A stretch of DNA of 64,000 nt from assembly GCF_009017415.1 (NCBI RefSeq), contig NC_092407.1, positions 62,001 through 126,000 of the forward strand, read 5' to 3'. Below are positions 1 through 10,026 of the stretch, piece by piece. The notes under the pieces were generated by a model. It worked only from the letters and a program-made list of their open reading frames with translations, searched no databases and was not told the DNA's origin. Source of the stretch: Aspergillus flavus. Taxonomy: Eukaryota; Ascomycota; Eurotiomycetes; Eurotiales; Aspergillaceae. Within the stretch, counting starts at the first letter, position 1. The number at the start of each line of letters is the position of its first letter. The translations under genes were made by a program, and so were the position numbers.

Positions 1-819
1 TAACATCCAAATGTAATGTGCAGTTTGACGTGGTCACGCAAGTACCCTTGCAAAAAAAGATGTGTCTCCCGCGCCCAGGTATAAAATATGTGGGGTTCCT
101 ACAACGGATCCGCGGGGTTCGCGGGGCCCGCGGTTCGTCAGTTAAACTTGCCACTGGCATTTGCGGGAGGTTGATGAATCTCTGAGTCAAGTTGTATTTG
201 AGTTCCAAATTCGTTTCAAACATTCGGCGAAAAACTGTAACGTGGTCTGCTGCGCAAATGATAGTATTATTTTTGTGACAAACTGATGTGATTCCTTTCT
301 AGGAGTCACCTAACCCGCTCAGCCAAAAGGCTCACAAGTGAATCCTGAGCAAGGATTCAATCGGTTAGGTGATATATATATAGGGTAGTATTACCTAGGT
401 CTGCCTACCTAGAACTACACTGATAATGTTATATTAACTAAACAAAGAGGAAGAGAAAGAGGAGGAGGTAGATTATGGGAGGAAGTACACTTAATACTTA
501 TCTATCTGGACCAAGTCAGGAAAGAAATGGGTCCACCAGAATTGACTGTTCTACATGCTCAATTCCTAGGCGCCACAATGGACGCCGACAGGATTTTTCT
601 CTTCTTAAATACTATGAAAATGGAAGGATTGACAAGTCTCCATATGCAGAAAGAGAGGATTTGACCTGATACTACCTCTGGTATTTACTAGCTTCCCTCT
701 CCCCCCTATATCCGCGGGTGTCTTCCAGTCAATAATTTATGTAGAAGTTGAATTATGAAAAGCTAGAAAGGCATTTATGATACGTGGAGTAAATTGACTG
801 GAGGATTTTCTATTCAGGG
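1..819. other. Gene-free stretch, possible decayed repeat
   Basis: No convincing gene is seen. Positions 300-480 hold an AT-rich block with a TA run at 371-380, a palindromic ACCTAGGT at 392-399 and a purine-rich run (447-474). This composition resembles the edge of a decayed retroelement, but no terminal repeat pair was found. Two CCGCGG palindromes lie at 110-115 and 128-133. A 64-codon open frame at 475-669 has no recognisable features and is not called a gene. Confidence 0.4.
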
Positions 820-2121
820 CTATAGTCTCTGTTTGTTTAGCTTGATAAAGACGTCACGAGCAGCTTGTGCGCCGCTCGACAGAGCACCCTCAATTGAGCC
901 CGGCTCACTCGCCGAAACATCGCTGCCTGCAAAATGAATGTTGCCATGTGGCCGTCGGAGTTCCGCAGCACCGGTTGTAAAGAATCCGGGCCGATTCATC
1001 ATCCAGCCTCCCTTAGAAAATTCATCGCCGACCCAACTATGGTACGCGAAATCGACAACCTCAATACTCGGTATGAACATCCGCAGCGCTGCTTGCACGC
1101 CCACGCGATCCTCGCAACAAATAGAAGCATCATCAGAACACATGCAAAGAACGAGCGTATCCCCATCAAAGTACTTCTCCGTTCTCGCGGCATTGAGCGG
1201 GTATTTCCCAGCTGGTGCGTAGATACTAAAGGGTTTGATTTCGCCCCGAACTCGAATCCAAAGTTTACCAGCCATGGTTGGATTCTTTCTCGCGATCATC
1301 GATCGTGCCATGTCGGGTAACCGCGGTGTGATCTGCACGTCGCCAATGGTATTGAGTGGAAGTGCGACTATCGCCTTCCGAGCATGGATCTCCTTGCCAT
1401 GCCGAGTTCCAATGATAACCCGACAGCCTTCATCGGTAATGGAGCTCACCGGAGTCGACGTGAGTAGTTTGGCACTTGTTTCAGCCATGATGGCATCAAT
1501 GAGTCTCTTCGTACCACCCTGAATACTCCACGTGCCGGCCGTTTCAAAAAAAGCATTGAAATTGCCAAAGTAGGTGGCGACGGCGTGCAGCAGTTGTGCA
1601 ATGCCATGATCTTTGTAAGAATGCACCACACCGGACAATACCCCCTCCAGAACATCCCGCTCATAGGAGGAGAGGTTCAACGAATTGATGCGGTCCTCGA
1701 TCGACTCTTTCTCGATCTCTGTGTTGTCGATCGCGGTGGGATTGCATGGCATCGGGAATCGATCACGACTGTCTGCAAATAGTCGTTCCAGAAGGGGCAA
1801 TGCGGTTTTATAGAAATCAGCAGCGCTGCCCGTGTGTACAGCGCTATCGGCCAGCCAGTAATGCATGCCTTCCTTCATTGGGGGGTTGACGGATATTCCA
1901 TGGCGCTGAAGCTCGCACCAGACGTGCGGTTGTGTCCAGTGTACGTAGCCTCCCCCTAACTCAAGAATACCACCACACGCATGGTCCATATAGGTTCGAC
2001 CTCCAAGACGATCACGAGCCTCTACCAAGACCACTTTGTGGCCGTTCTTGCTGAGGTCACGAGCTGCGACTATGCCGGCCATGCCAGCCCCGATCACTGC
2101 AACATCGAATATTTCGCCCAT
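820..2121 (-). CDS. FAD-dependent amine oxidase (monoamine oxidase-like)
   Basis: Single-exon 433-residue flavoprotein, expected to oxidise an amine to the aldehyde or imine with release of H2O2. Residues 6-16 hold the Rossmann dinucleotide-binding fold with GAGMAG. Residues 34-43 hold the EARDRLGGRT motif that binds the FAD ribose and is diagnostic of flavin amine oxidases. The C-terminal FAD-contacting motif HFAGSD lies near residues 396-401 and is followed by EGALSSG. No signal peptide or membrane anchor is visible, so it is probably soluble (cytosolic or peroxisomal; no clear C-terminal SKL). The length fits small fungal amine oxidases. The start is the first ATG before the dinucleotide motif. 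It heads a group with a transporter, a broken thioesterase and a reductase, suggesting amine or amino-acid catabolism (inference). The substrate cannot be read from the sequence. Confidence 0.88.
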   Translation of the reverse strand: MGEIFDVAVIGAGMAGIVAARDLSKNGHKVVLVEARDRLGGRTYMDHACGGILELGGGYVHWTQPHVWCELQRHGISVNPPMKEGMHYWLADSAVHTGSAADFYKTALPLLERLFADSRDRFPMPCNPTAIDNTEIEKESIEDRINSLNLSSYERDVLEGVLSGVVHSYKDHGIAQLLHAVATYFGNFNAFFETAGTWSIQGGTKRLIDAIMAETSAKLLTSTPVSSITDEGCRVIIGTRHGKEIHARKAIVALPLNTIGDVQITPRLPDMARSMIARKNPTMAGKLWIRVRGEIKPFSIYAPAGKYPLNAARTEKYFDGDTLVLCMCSDDASICCEDRVGVQAALRMFIPSIEVVDFAYHSWVGDEFSKGGWMMNRPGFFTTGAAELRRPHGNIHFAGSDVSASEPGSIEGALSSGAQAARDVFIKLNKQRL

Positions 2122-3668
2122 TCTGATAGCCTTGGTAGTTGCTGGTATACATGAAGTGATTCTCGTCGGCAGGATACCAAGACTTATACATTTCCCGGAA
2201 TCAGGAGATAGATGAAATCCACTCGGGCAGCTAGAGCGCCGAAAAAAGTATACTCAGGAGTCATCAAATTGGAGGCGCGAAGGGGAAGTGGAGCGCAGTT
2301 GAGCGGGTCCCGCGGGTCCGGACGCCAAACAACCTATCCATACCTCAGAGGATATTCTGAATATTGCCATTGAGTGAGAATGATATACCATCCCTGCTCG
2401 AGAAATGATTTTGCTAGACCATTTTGACTTGCATGGCATGTAACTTTTGCCAGTCCTGCGTAGGAATTGAAATAATTGGCGGCTGCTGTTCTATAACAGC
2501 ATTTAAATATCTCTTTAACAACGAGTTGAGGTCGACGAGAGGCGGGACATTCAAGTATGACAGATCGACGCATAGGACTGGGTGACAATTCACCCGTGGT
2601 TAGCAGCATACCACGTATAAGGACTAGATCCGTCTACCCCGACATGAACTCCATTTTGCTCTCCTTCCAAGAATGTTTCCTGTTCGGACGAGAGGTCTCT
2701 CGGCGGTACTTTTGCGGTAATTACTTTCGAACGGAGGTAGGTTTGTGGGGCCTTATCGGCCGTTAAGGTTCTCGTCGCGGCCCCGCGGTCCCGAGAATTC
2801 GTAGTCTAATATTATGGTCGATGTACCAATGGTCTTGGGGTTTAAACGATCTTGGGTTGACCTCCTGCCACTGCGATCACGCTACGTCCAGCTCTCTCTA
2901 CCAGTGCGGCACATGGGACCATGGTCCAGCGTTCACCGACGGGAAAGTTGGAAGCCATTGTTGCAATATCGACTGTGCGTCGTCTTGAGTCATCGGCATC
3001 TTTTATCATATCAGTATTGTATTGGACACAAGCTTTTCTTTCAAGTGGCGCAGGAACATCAGAAGATAACACTATGTGTTCGCCGACGGGTCTTCACGTA
3101 ATTCATCCGACTTCACCCTCTACGACCCTGCAAACATTAAAACCGATATCATTATAAACTATATACATTTCTTACTCTTCACACTAACAACATCAGAAGC
3201 TAGCTAGCATTCTGACCGGTTGGGATCAAGCTTTACCCCGCAGCTAAGCCATCAGTTATGCAGAAGTACCATCGTGGGGCCGCGGCTCCGGGAACAACAC
3301 GGCTTTATTGGCCGGGCTATCATAAGGACATGATCAATGGCTACCAGGAGACCCGCGGAGGAATTTGAGTTTAAATCGTATAATTCAGTGGATTGCGGGG
3401 TCCATGAACTGTCTTGATATTCATCATATGCGCCCTACCATTTCCTATGGGCCGCCATGTTGCTATCGCGCAGTCCCGAGTCCCATATCGACAACTATCG
3501 AGAGTTATATGTTGTAAATTGAGTTCAGGGGGCTGAAGCACACGAATGTAGTGGTCATACAGTACCCGCATTGAATTCGCTATTAAAGGGGGTTGGGAAT
3601 CCCAAAATGGGGGGCAAATATAACCATACTCTTCGTTATTACAACCTTCCACGAATTCGACCAGCTAA
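2122..3668. promoter_or_regulatory. Divergent intergenic region with CCGCGG palindromes
   Basis: This 1.5-kb gap separates the divergent amine oxidase (minus) and MFS transporter (plus). No supported gene is seen. CCGCGG hexamers occur at 2310-2315, 2783-2788, 3280-3285 and 3353-3358, mostly inside longer GC-rich imperfect palindromes with CGG half-sites. CGG inverted repeats are the usual targets of Zn2Cys6 regulators, so these may be operators shared by the neighbouring genes. This is inference; only the motif occurrences are seen. Confidence 0.4.
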
Positions 3669-5180
3669 ATGGCTTTATGCAAGGATCAGGAGGTCGAACT
3701 GTCTTTTACGGAGAGCCAGCATATTGAGTTGGCCCGTAATGGCAACGAGGCCAATGGAAGCCCTACTGATCGTGCCATCCAAAATGATGCAGATTTTCCA
3801 GATGGTGGTGTCAACGCTTGGCGTACCGCTCTCGGTGGGTTTCTCGCATTCGTTGCCAGCATTGGATTTATGAGTGGTGGCTCGGTATTCCAGAGCTATT
3901 ACATCACCACGACGCTGTCCTCCTCGAGCGCGTCCGATATTGCCTGGATTGGAAGTGTGCAGCTCTGGGGGTGCTTTTTCTTTGGCATTTGGGCCGGTAG
4001 ACTGTCTGACAAGTATGGGCCAGCTTTACCCCTGGGACTGGGAACCGTGTTTATGGTTTTTGGCATCATGATGGCATCGATTTCGAAGCAATACTACCAG
4101 TTCCTATTATCTCAAGGATTCTGTGTGGCATTGGGAATGGGCTGGATATTCACACCGGCTCTAGCAGTTCAGTCACAATGGTTTTTGAGAAGACGGGGCT
4201 TCGTGGTTGGTGCTGTGATGTCCGGCCAAAATGTGGGAGGTATGTATCTGACTGGTGTGTACAAGATTCTGTTTCCGGGGCTTACCTTAATTTATCAATC
4301 AGGGATCATTTGGCCTGTATTGACCAATAAGCTTCTCATTGATAACGGAATGTCATTAGGCTGGACACTACGCATCATTGGCTTCATACAGCTGGGTCTG
4401 ATGACCGCTGCGACTCTATTAGTCAAGCCGCGATTTCCGCGAACCTCGAATATTGATGGGTTCCCCATCAGACAATATTTTACCCATAAACGGACCATCG
4501 CTTTTACCATCGCATTGGTCATCATGGACTTGGGAATTTATATCCCGTGGGTACGTGGCCGCGGTATACGATTAGCCCACCCTTGACTAACAAGATCTTC
4601 GTCATCACAGTTTTACATTACACCCTTTACAATGACATATGGTGCTTCTGCGAGTCTGGCCTTCTACAATGCAGCAATCCTAAATGGCGGCGCATTTGTG
4701 GGATGTCATGCTTTGGGGATTGTAGCGGATTCTGGGTTGGGCTTTTTCAATTGTCTCACAGTGACCACCTTCGCAAGTGCGGTCGTCGCCTTCGCGTGGA
4801 TTGGTGCAAGAAATGTTGGAGGTATCATTGTGTGGACGGTAGCATACGGCATTTTATCTGGTGCGCTCCAAGCCATATTTTCGCCATGTTTATCTCTCCT
4901 GGCACCGACGCCAGAGGTGACTGGGTCTTGGAATGGTAAGTGATTCGAATTCTCTCTTTGACTCAAATCTGAGTTGAACATAACATGATGAACAGGGATC
5001 GCTATCACGATTGGGTCATTTGCAGTCTTAGGGACTGGTCCGATTGCCGGAAAGTTGCTCGGTGATGAGGATGGAACGGGTTACGTCCTGATGCAATTGT
5101 TCACGGGAATTTGCTTGGCCCTTGCGGGCGTTTTCTATCTAGCCACGAGGGTCTTAGTGTCTCGTGACAGATGGATTTAA
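3669..5180 (+). CDS. MFS transporter, monocarboxylate porter-like (4 exons)
   Basis: Plasma-membrane permease of the major facilitator superfamily, monocarboxylate transporter type. I deduce exons 3669-4239, 4303-4550, 4611-4935 and 4996-5180, joining in frame to 442 residues. All three introns (63, 60, 60 bp) have GT..AG ends, and the second and third avoid stops or premature ends. After about 50 hydrophilic residues comes an array of hydrophobic segments consistent with 12 helices. The segment WFLRRRG..GAVMSGQNVGG before intron 1 and GGAFVG in exon 3 match the MCT family pattern. The C-terminus is short. It lies divergent to the amine oxidase and may import its substrate or export a carboxylate product (inference). 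No frame damage was found. Confidence 0.85.
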
Positions 5181-5686
5181 GAGGGTAAGCGTACAATTTG
5201 GGCAGTGAGAGCTGAGCACATTGCCGTTGTGGTTATGAGCATGGATACTTTGTGACCCGGAGTGCCCAATCAACCGAGCCTACCAAAACCTCATTCACAT
5301 AAATACCCATCCCTCTCAGATTCGTCCGACAGACAATAATAATGACAATAATGAAAACAAACGTGGGGTTTATCTCCCCATAATCGAAGCCAACAGCGGA
5401 CTGCGCTACAAAGCGTGAACTTGATTGATAGTCCCCGTACCTGCCTTCTGCCTAGAGTAATGGTTGCAGCCTCTTAGGCTGCCCCTACTGTACTATACAT
5501 CATGTAGTCGGGGACAATGTAAATGAATCTACTACCCACACTACTATTCCTCCTACTGTAATCGCAGCCTCTACTGTTCTACGGAGCAAAAGCCCGAGCA
5601 CGGTTGGCAACGAGAAGACAAGATTACTGGGAAAGTCGCGGCTTATGGCGAACTTTATTAAGTGAAAGGTCACTCAATAGTTCTTT

Positions 5687-6325
5687 CTATAACTGAGACT
5701 TTAGCCGGATATAGAGGGATTTCGCCGTCGCTGTCATTGAGCCTTCGTGGTCGAGAACGTGTGCCTCAAGGAACCATTTCCTACCTTCCGTCCTCTTCAC
5801 CCATGTTTTGACGACAATTATACCGGGAGTAGGCACAGGTGAGCGATAGTCTACTTCGACTCTCGCTGTAAGTCAATGCTCCTGTTAGTCTGGGATGAAA
5901 ACGCGATAGGTCTCGGCGCAGAGACCCAATGTCTCGTCTAACAAAGCTGCCAGAACTTCGCCGTGGGTAGTGTTGATATAGCGGGTCACACCCGATTCAA
6001 GTTGACAAAAAGCAACAAAATGTGGCTCCTCTAGACCTTCCGGTTGGTCAGATTCCTTCTTAACGGTTAGGAGGCTCGGGAGAAAATTTTCCTTTCGCGC
6101 CAAAGATAAGATACGTGGAATAGTGTTATTCGTGTTGATTGCATTGCTGAAGGATTTGTCGGACAAGTCTCCTTTGTTGTATCTCGTGAAAAAAGGTACT
6201 GGCTGGTAGGGACTTGACTTCTCCAAGTATGGGCGGGCAAAAGGCATCTGGGCGAAGAAGTCGACATCTTCCTGAGAGACGGGAAGCTTGCTGATCAGCT
6301 CTCGGTACGTATGTTTGTACATCAT
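5687..6325 (-). pseudogene. PaaI/4HBT-type thioesterase, broken by two in-frame stops
   Basis: One continuous minus-strand frame of 212 codons resembles fungal hot-dog thioesterases, which hydrolyse acyl-CoA. It holds the active-site helix region (THGEVLAALLDETLG, about residues 119-133) and downstream the strand motif VDYRSPVPTPG followed by WVKRTEGRKWFLEA. The frame is interrupted by TAA at 5885-5887 and TGA at 5873-5875, four codons apart, yet family-like sequence continues in the same frame to TAG at 5687-5689. No splice pair restores the frame while removing both stops. The family HGG is HGE here. All three changes can be explained by C-to-T or G-to-A transitions, as RIP produces. The last intact-looking part would encode only 146 residues. 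A sequencing error is unlikely to yield two stops. The gene start is the ATG at 6325. Confidence 0.8.
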
Positions 6326-7054
6326 CGGTTGACATGGTGATCGATTATATGCTCAAGGTCTGTTTGCCGAACCGCCGCGGTTCCGACCTGTGGCTTCCTC
6401 TACCGAGAAGGGGAACGAATGGTTTATGAGCTTGTGCAACGGCATTTATTAGAACTATTATGCGCAACTATCATTGGTCCCGCGGAGATAGGGACCCGAG
6501 TCAAGATTGTCACCAATGCTTCCATTCGTAGTGGAATGTCTATGTCCAGTTTGTCGATCTTTGGAGGGAGATTTCGCCTGGGGCACTTGATTAATGTCGA
6601 TAGTAGACAAAATTGGGTTAAAGGGCTTCAACCGACCCATTTGATATGCCAGGCTGCCATCCTATCATCTTCCGTTCCAAGATCTATTATTTATTTTTCT
6701 TTCGGAACCAATGCTAGGTCCATAAGCACAGACACTCCGGTAGTTTGACATGCACCGGACGTGGGGTTGTCTCAACGGCTCCGCGGGTGCGCGGGTGCGG
6801 GCCACAAGATAATTTGTCCGTGGAAAGAACCTTGGAACCAGAACGAGAGAAGACTTTAACCACTAAGCTTGTAACCTCACTCGTCAATTTTTGAGTTACA
6901 TGGGACTGCATACCAAGACCTTCCAGCTGAGAGGGAATGTAACCTTTGGTAGAGTGATTTGTCCGGGCTTCTCGGTGACAGCCTACAACATAAATAGGAG
7001 GCGCATCTCGAGCTTCTTTCTTTTTCCATCCTACCAATCTGGAAATTTGCAAAT
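6326..7054. promoter_or_regulatory. Divergent promoter region with CCGCGG palindromes
   Basis: No gene is supported here. CCGCGG occurs at 6375-6380 inside the near-perfect palindrome GAACCGCCGCGGTTC, 50 bp upstream of the broken thioesterase start. It recurs at 6480-6485 and at 6781-6786, the last about 270 bp upstream of the saccharopine-dehydrogenase-like gene. The recurrence matches the 2122-3668 gap. Confidence 0.4.
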
Positions 7055-8401
7055 ATGACCGATTCTACAAACCTCAAGCCCGTTGTCTTCATCGGCGCAG
7101 CCGGCGAGATGTGTCGAGTGGCTGTGGAGCGATTTGCGAAAGCCAGCAATGCTCAGCTTGTTCTTGCGGATCTCAATACCACTGTCATCGAATCCCTTGC
7201 CGCCAGCTTTCCCCCTGGCCGGGCAAGTACTCAGAAGCTCGATCTCTTCGACGAAACTGCCCTTGCCAATCTCATTAGTGGCGCCGGACTGGTTGTCCTA
7301 GGTGCAGGGCCATATTCCAAGACTTCTCAACCAGTCGTCAAAGCATGCATCAAGGCCAAAGTTCCTTATCTCGACTTTGATGATGATGTCGAGAGTACCC
7401 AAGACGCCCTTAACCTGGATCAGGAAGCCAAAAAGGCGGGCGTGCCTCTCTATATTGGTTGTGGTGCATCACCAGGGCTGAGTAATGTCATGGTGATGGA
7501 CGCCACGAGTGAGCTCGACACTGTCAATAGCATCGACATCTGCTGGCTTGTCGGTGACGAAACTAGTGTTGGGAAAGCTGTACTGCAGCATTTGATGCAC
7601 ATAGCTGCTGGACCATGCTTGACATGGGTCGATTCGAAGCCAACTGTGAACGAATCTTGGGTCGGGACCACCTATGCGCCCATGTATGCGGAAGACGGTG
7701 AGAGACTCTTGCATGAAACGGCCCATCCTGAGCCGGTGACACTGCCGCGTCTTTTCCCGCATGTCTCTCGAATTCAATGCTTCGGCTCGTTAGATCCGAA
7801 GCCACTCAATGGCATTGCTCGTGGTCTGGGGTCTGCTGTCCGCACCAAGGCTTTGTCACTGGACGATGCAGTTGACTTTTTATACAACTTGGCAAGCAAA
7901 CCACCACTGGAGGGTGGCCTGGGTGGGGCCTTTGAAGCATGCAAAGGACACCTCCGTGGTGGTGATATTACCCTCAAGGAGCTTTTTGGCGTGGTCAGCC
8001 ACTCTGTTGGCCCTCTGCGGTACGCTTTATGGGGAATGCTTGAGCAAATTTGGAACGGCGAGTGCACCACCGCCGAGGTTGTGACTTATATCATGAACGC
8101 AATAACTGGCACCAAAATCGAAAACCGAGGGAACACGCTTGTGAGAGCAACCGGTATGCGTGGTGGGGTGCCGACAGTGATCACCAAACGCAACCCTAAA
8201 AACGGCAAGGATTCCTACTTATGCCAGAGTATGGGCACAGTTACTGGAACATCAACTGCTGCCTTCATGGTCATGGCGCTAGAAGACGGACGCAAGCGAA
8301 GTGGTGTCTTTTGCCCAGAAGACTGGGCTAAGCCCGATGTGTTTTACAGGGCCTTGGAGCGGGTTGGAGTCCCCAGAGATGAGATTATCGAGTCTATCTA
8401 A
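7055..8401 (+). CDS. Saccharopine dehydrogenase-like NAD(P)-binding reductase
   Basis: Single-exon, 448-residue protein of the saccharopine dehydrogenase NADP-binding family. The N-terminal Rossmann fold is visible as VVFIGAAGEMC (residues 10-20). It is followed by VVLGAGPYSKTSQPVVKAC and YLDFDDD, the usual pattern of this family around residues 85-115, and by CGASPGLSN. The family includes lysine-pathway saccharopine enzymes, but also many fungal members of unknown substrate that are often found in small metabolic clusters. True saccharopine reductase function cannot be assigned. No signal peptide is seen. It starts at the first ATG after a TATA-poor leader and lies codirectional with the MFS transporter, 1.9 kb downstream. 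Intact. Confidence 0.85.
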   Translation: MTDSTNLKPVVFIGAAGEMCRVAVERFAKASNAQLVLADLNTTVIESLAASFPPGRASTQKLDLFDETALANLISGAGLVVLGAGPYSKTSQPVVKACIKAKVPYLDFDDDVESTQDALNLDQEAKKAGVPLYIGCGASPGLSNVMVMDATSELDTVNSIDICWLVGDETSVGKAVLQHLMHIAAGPCLTWVDSKPTVNESWVGTTYAPMYAEDGERLLHETAHPEPVTLPRLFPHVSRIQCFGSLDPKPLNGIARGLGSAVRTKALSLDDAVDFLYNLASKPPLEGGLGGAFEACKGHLRGGDITLKELFGVVSHSVGPLRYALWGMLEQIWNGECTTAEVVTYIMNAITGTKIENRGNTLVRATGMRGGVPTVITKRNPKNGKDSYLCQSMGTVTGTSTAAFMVMALEDGRKRSGVFCPEDWAKPDVFYRALERVGVPRDEIIESI

Positions 8402-9340
8402 GTGCTCTTAATGCAGGATTAGTGAGCATAAGTAATTCCGAACTTGTTTTTGTGCATTGTTTCCGAGCATAGTATCCCTGCAATCAATTCACCGATTTGT
8501 TAACGATCACACTGTGTGTTAACTATTTGTCCATTGCTCACAAAATCTTCACTGGAATTGTTGATATGAGGCAGCCAATCCCAGACTAGACAGTAGTGAT
8601 GACAACAATATATCTAGTTTGCCTGTCAACAGTAGACCGGAGCAAGGCAACAAGGCAGGGGTATATGTAATGACAATAGGTACGGCAGGTTCAGCCAAGT
8701 AGCCACAACATCGGTTCAGAGGCGTTCGGGGTATCCAAGTGCGAAGCTGAAGTGACTTGAGGAGTAACGCGGCAAGGGTACGACACGAAACCAATTTTTT
8801 TTTTCTTTTTTTTCTTCAAAAGATAGAGACAGAATTTGGGTGAACACGGGTATACAACAGTAGGGATTCGCATATAGTCACCACACTACTAGATTATCAG
8901 GTAAGGTCAGATCGTCTGGCGGTTTATCAACTAGAGACTAAATCCTTTTTCAGGACGCCCAATTTGGGGGACGTAGCTATCACCTTATACAGCTCCCCTT
9001 CTCTATTTTCGGCGAGAAAAACAATTTGGCAGCATTGAAACGATAATTAGAACTTGGTCCGTCAAAATCCTGATACAATATTCTAGAGAAACAATCGCTG
9101 TGCATATTAGATCTGCAATCGCTTTACTATATCCATAAAAATAGAGGCCATGTGCAGATACCAAGAGACCGATCATTTCAAGGGGAGACCTTGGCCCAAT
9201 GATTTTTAAAGCAAACTCAGCTGAAAAGGGTCAGTGCAGTGGTCGCTCAGCAGATTATGATTCTCACCCCGGCTCCCCATCCTCACCCTGTCTATTGCAC
9301 ACTCACCCTATTCTCATCCGGGCGGCACCCACCGCACTAC

Positions 9341-9415
9341 TTGCTGTGCTTTAGCCACACGCCGGGAGGTTAGTAGTTGGGTGGGTGACCACCAGCGAAT
9401 CCCTCCTGTAGTATT
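9341..9415 (+). pseudogene. 5S rRNA fragment (3' two-thirds)
   Basis: The stretch 9353-9412 is nearly identical to the 3' half of ascomycete 5S rRNA as I know it (AGCCACACGCCGGGAGG, then GTAGTTGGGTGGGTGACC and CACCAGCGAATCCC). Weaker similarity extends left to about 9341. The 5' third of the gene is absent or unrecognisable, so it cannot make normal 5S RNA. Filamentous ascomycetes have dispersed 5S genes and pseudogenes. It lies 310 bp before a poly-A tract, raising the possibility that it is the head of a retroposed element. Confidence 0.8.
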
Positions 9416-9725
9416 ACCAAGTTCAACGTGTCGCTTTTCGGGAGGGGTGGCGGGTGTAGGCGCCACCGGCTCAATCCTAACAGTTCACTAATTTATAACT
9501 AGGTGAAGATCTCTCACATCGAGGTCCTTGGGTTCCCTCCTTAAACCTAAGCCCTGGTATAGGATTTCAGACTGTTGGCATACATTCCTTAACTGTAGGT
9601 TGGGTTAGCCGCTAGGGCGCGTCATTCCGTTTCCAGAACGACATTGTAACAGTGCTCTGCTGTAAGGTAAGGAATGGCACTAAGTGTGTAGTCCCGGTAG
9701 TAGTCTGTCGGCTTATGGCAAGCAC

Positions 9726-9726
9726 A

Positions 9727-9752
<26 letters not shown>
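9726..9752 (+). repeat. Poly-A tract (27 A)
   Basis: Uninterrupted run of 27 adenines. It could be a simple repeat or the tail of a retroposon whose head is the 5S-like fragment at 9341-9415. No clear target-site duplication was found by eye. Confidence 0.9.
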
Positions 9753-9759
<7 letters not shown>

Positions 9760-10026
9760 TACAGTTAAATTGATTAAACACAACTAACTTTTCTCCCTCG
9801 CATCCGCCTGAATTTGCCTCAGGTTTTAGGTATACCTTCTGTTCACTTGCCTAAAGACAAACTCTTCCTGCAGTCATTTTGCTTCAACTCATCCTTCAGG
9901 GTTATACATCCATGGTAAAGCAACCAGAACCAACCAAAACTACAAAATCAACCGAAGAGGAGAACTTCAGTGCACCAGAGAGATATCCACCCGCGGTTAA
10001 CAATATCTCTGCCCGCTGTACAAGTG

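Larger units (their letters stand above)
8402..10026. other. Gene-free stretch with retroposon-like remnants
   Basis: No protein gene is seen in this 1.6-kb gap between convergent genes. It contains a T-rich run (about 8795-8817), a CCCT/TCACCC-rich segment (9267-9320), a 5S rRNA-derived fragment and a 27-base A tract, the last two listed separately. Confidence 0.5.

Noticed and set aside
8549..8873. Short minus-strand frames with a Lys run (8691-8873)
   Set aside because: The Lys run comes from a poly-T simple sequence; there is no start context or family signal.
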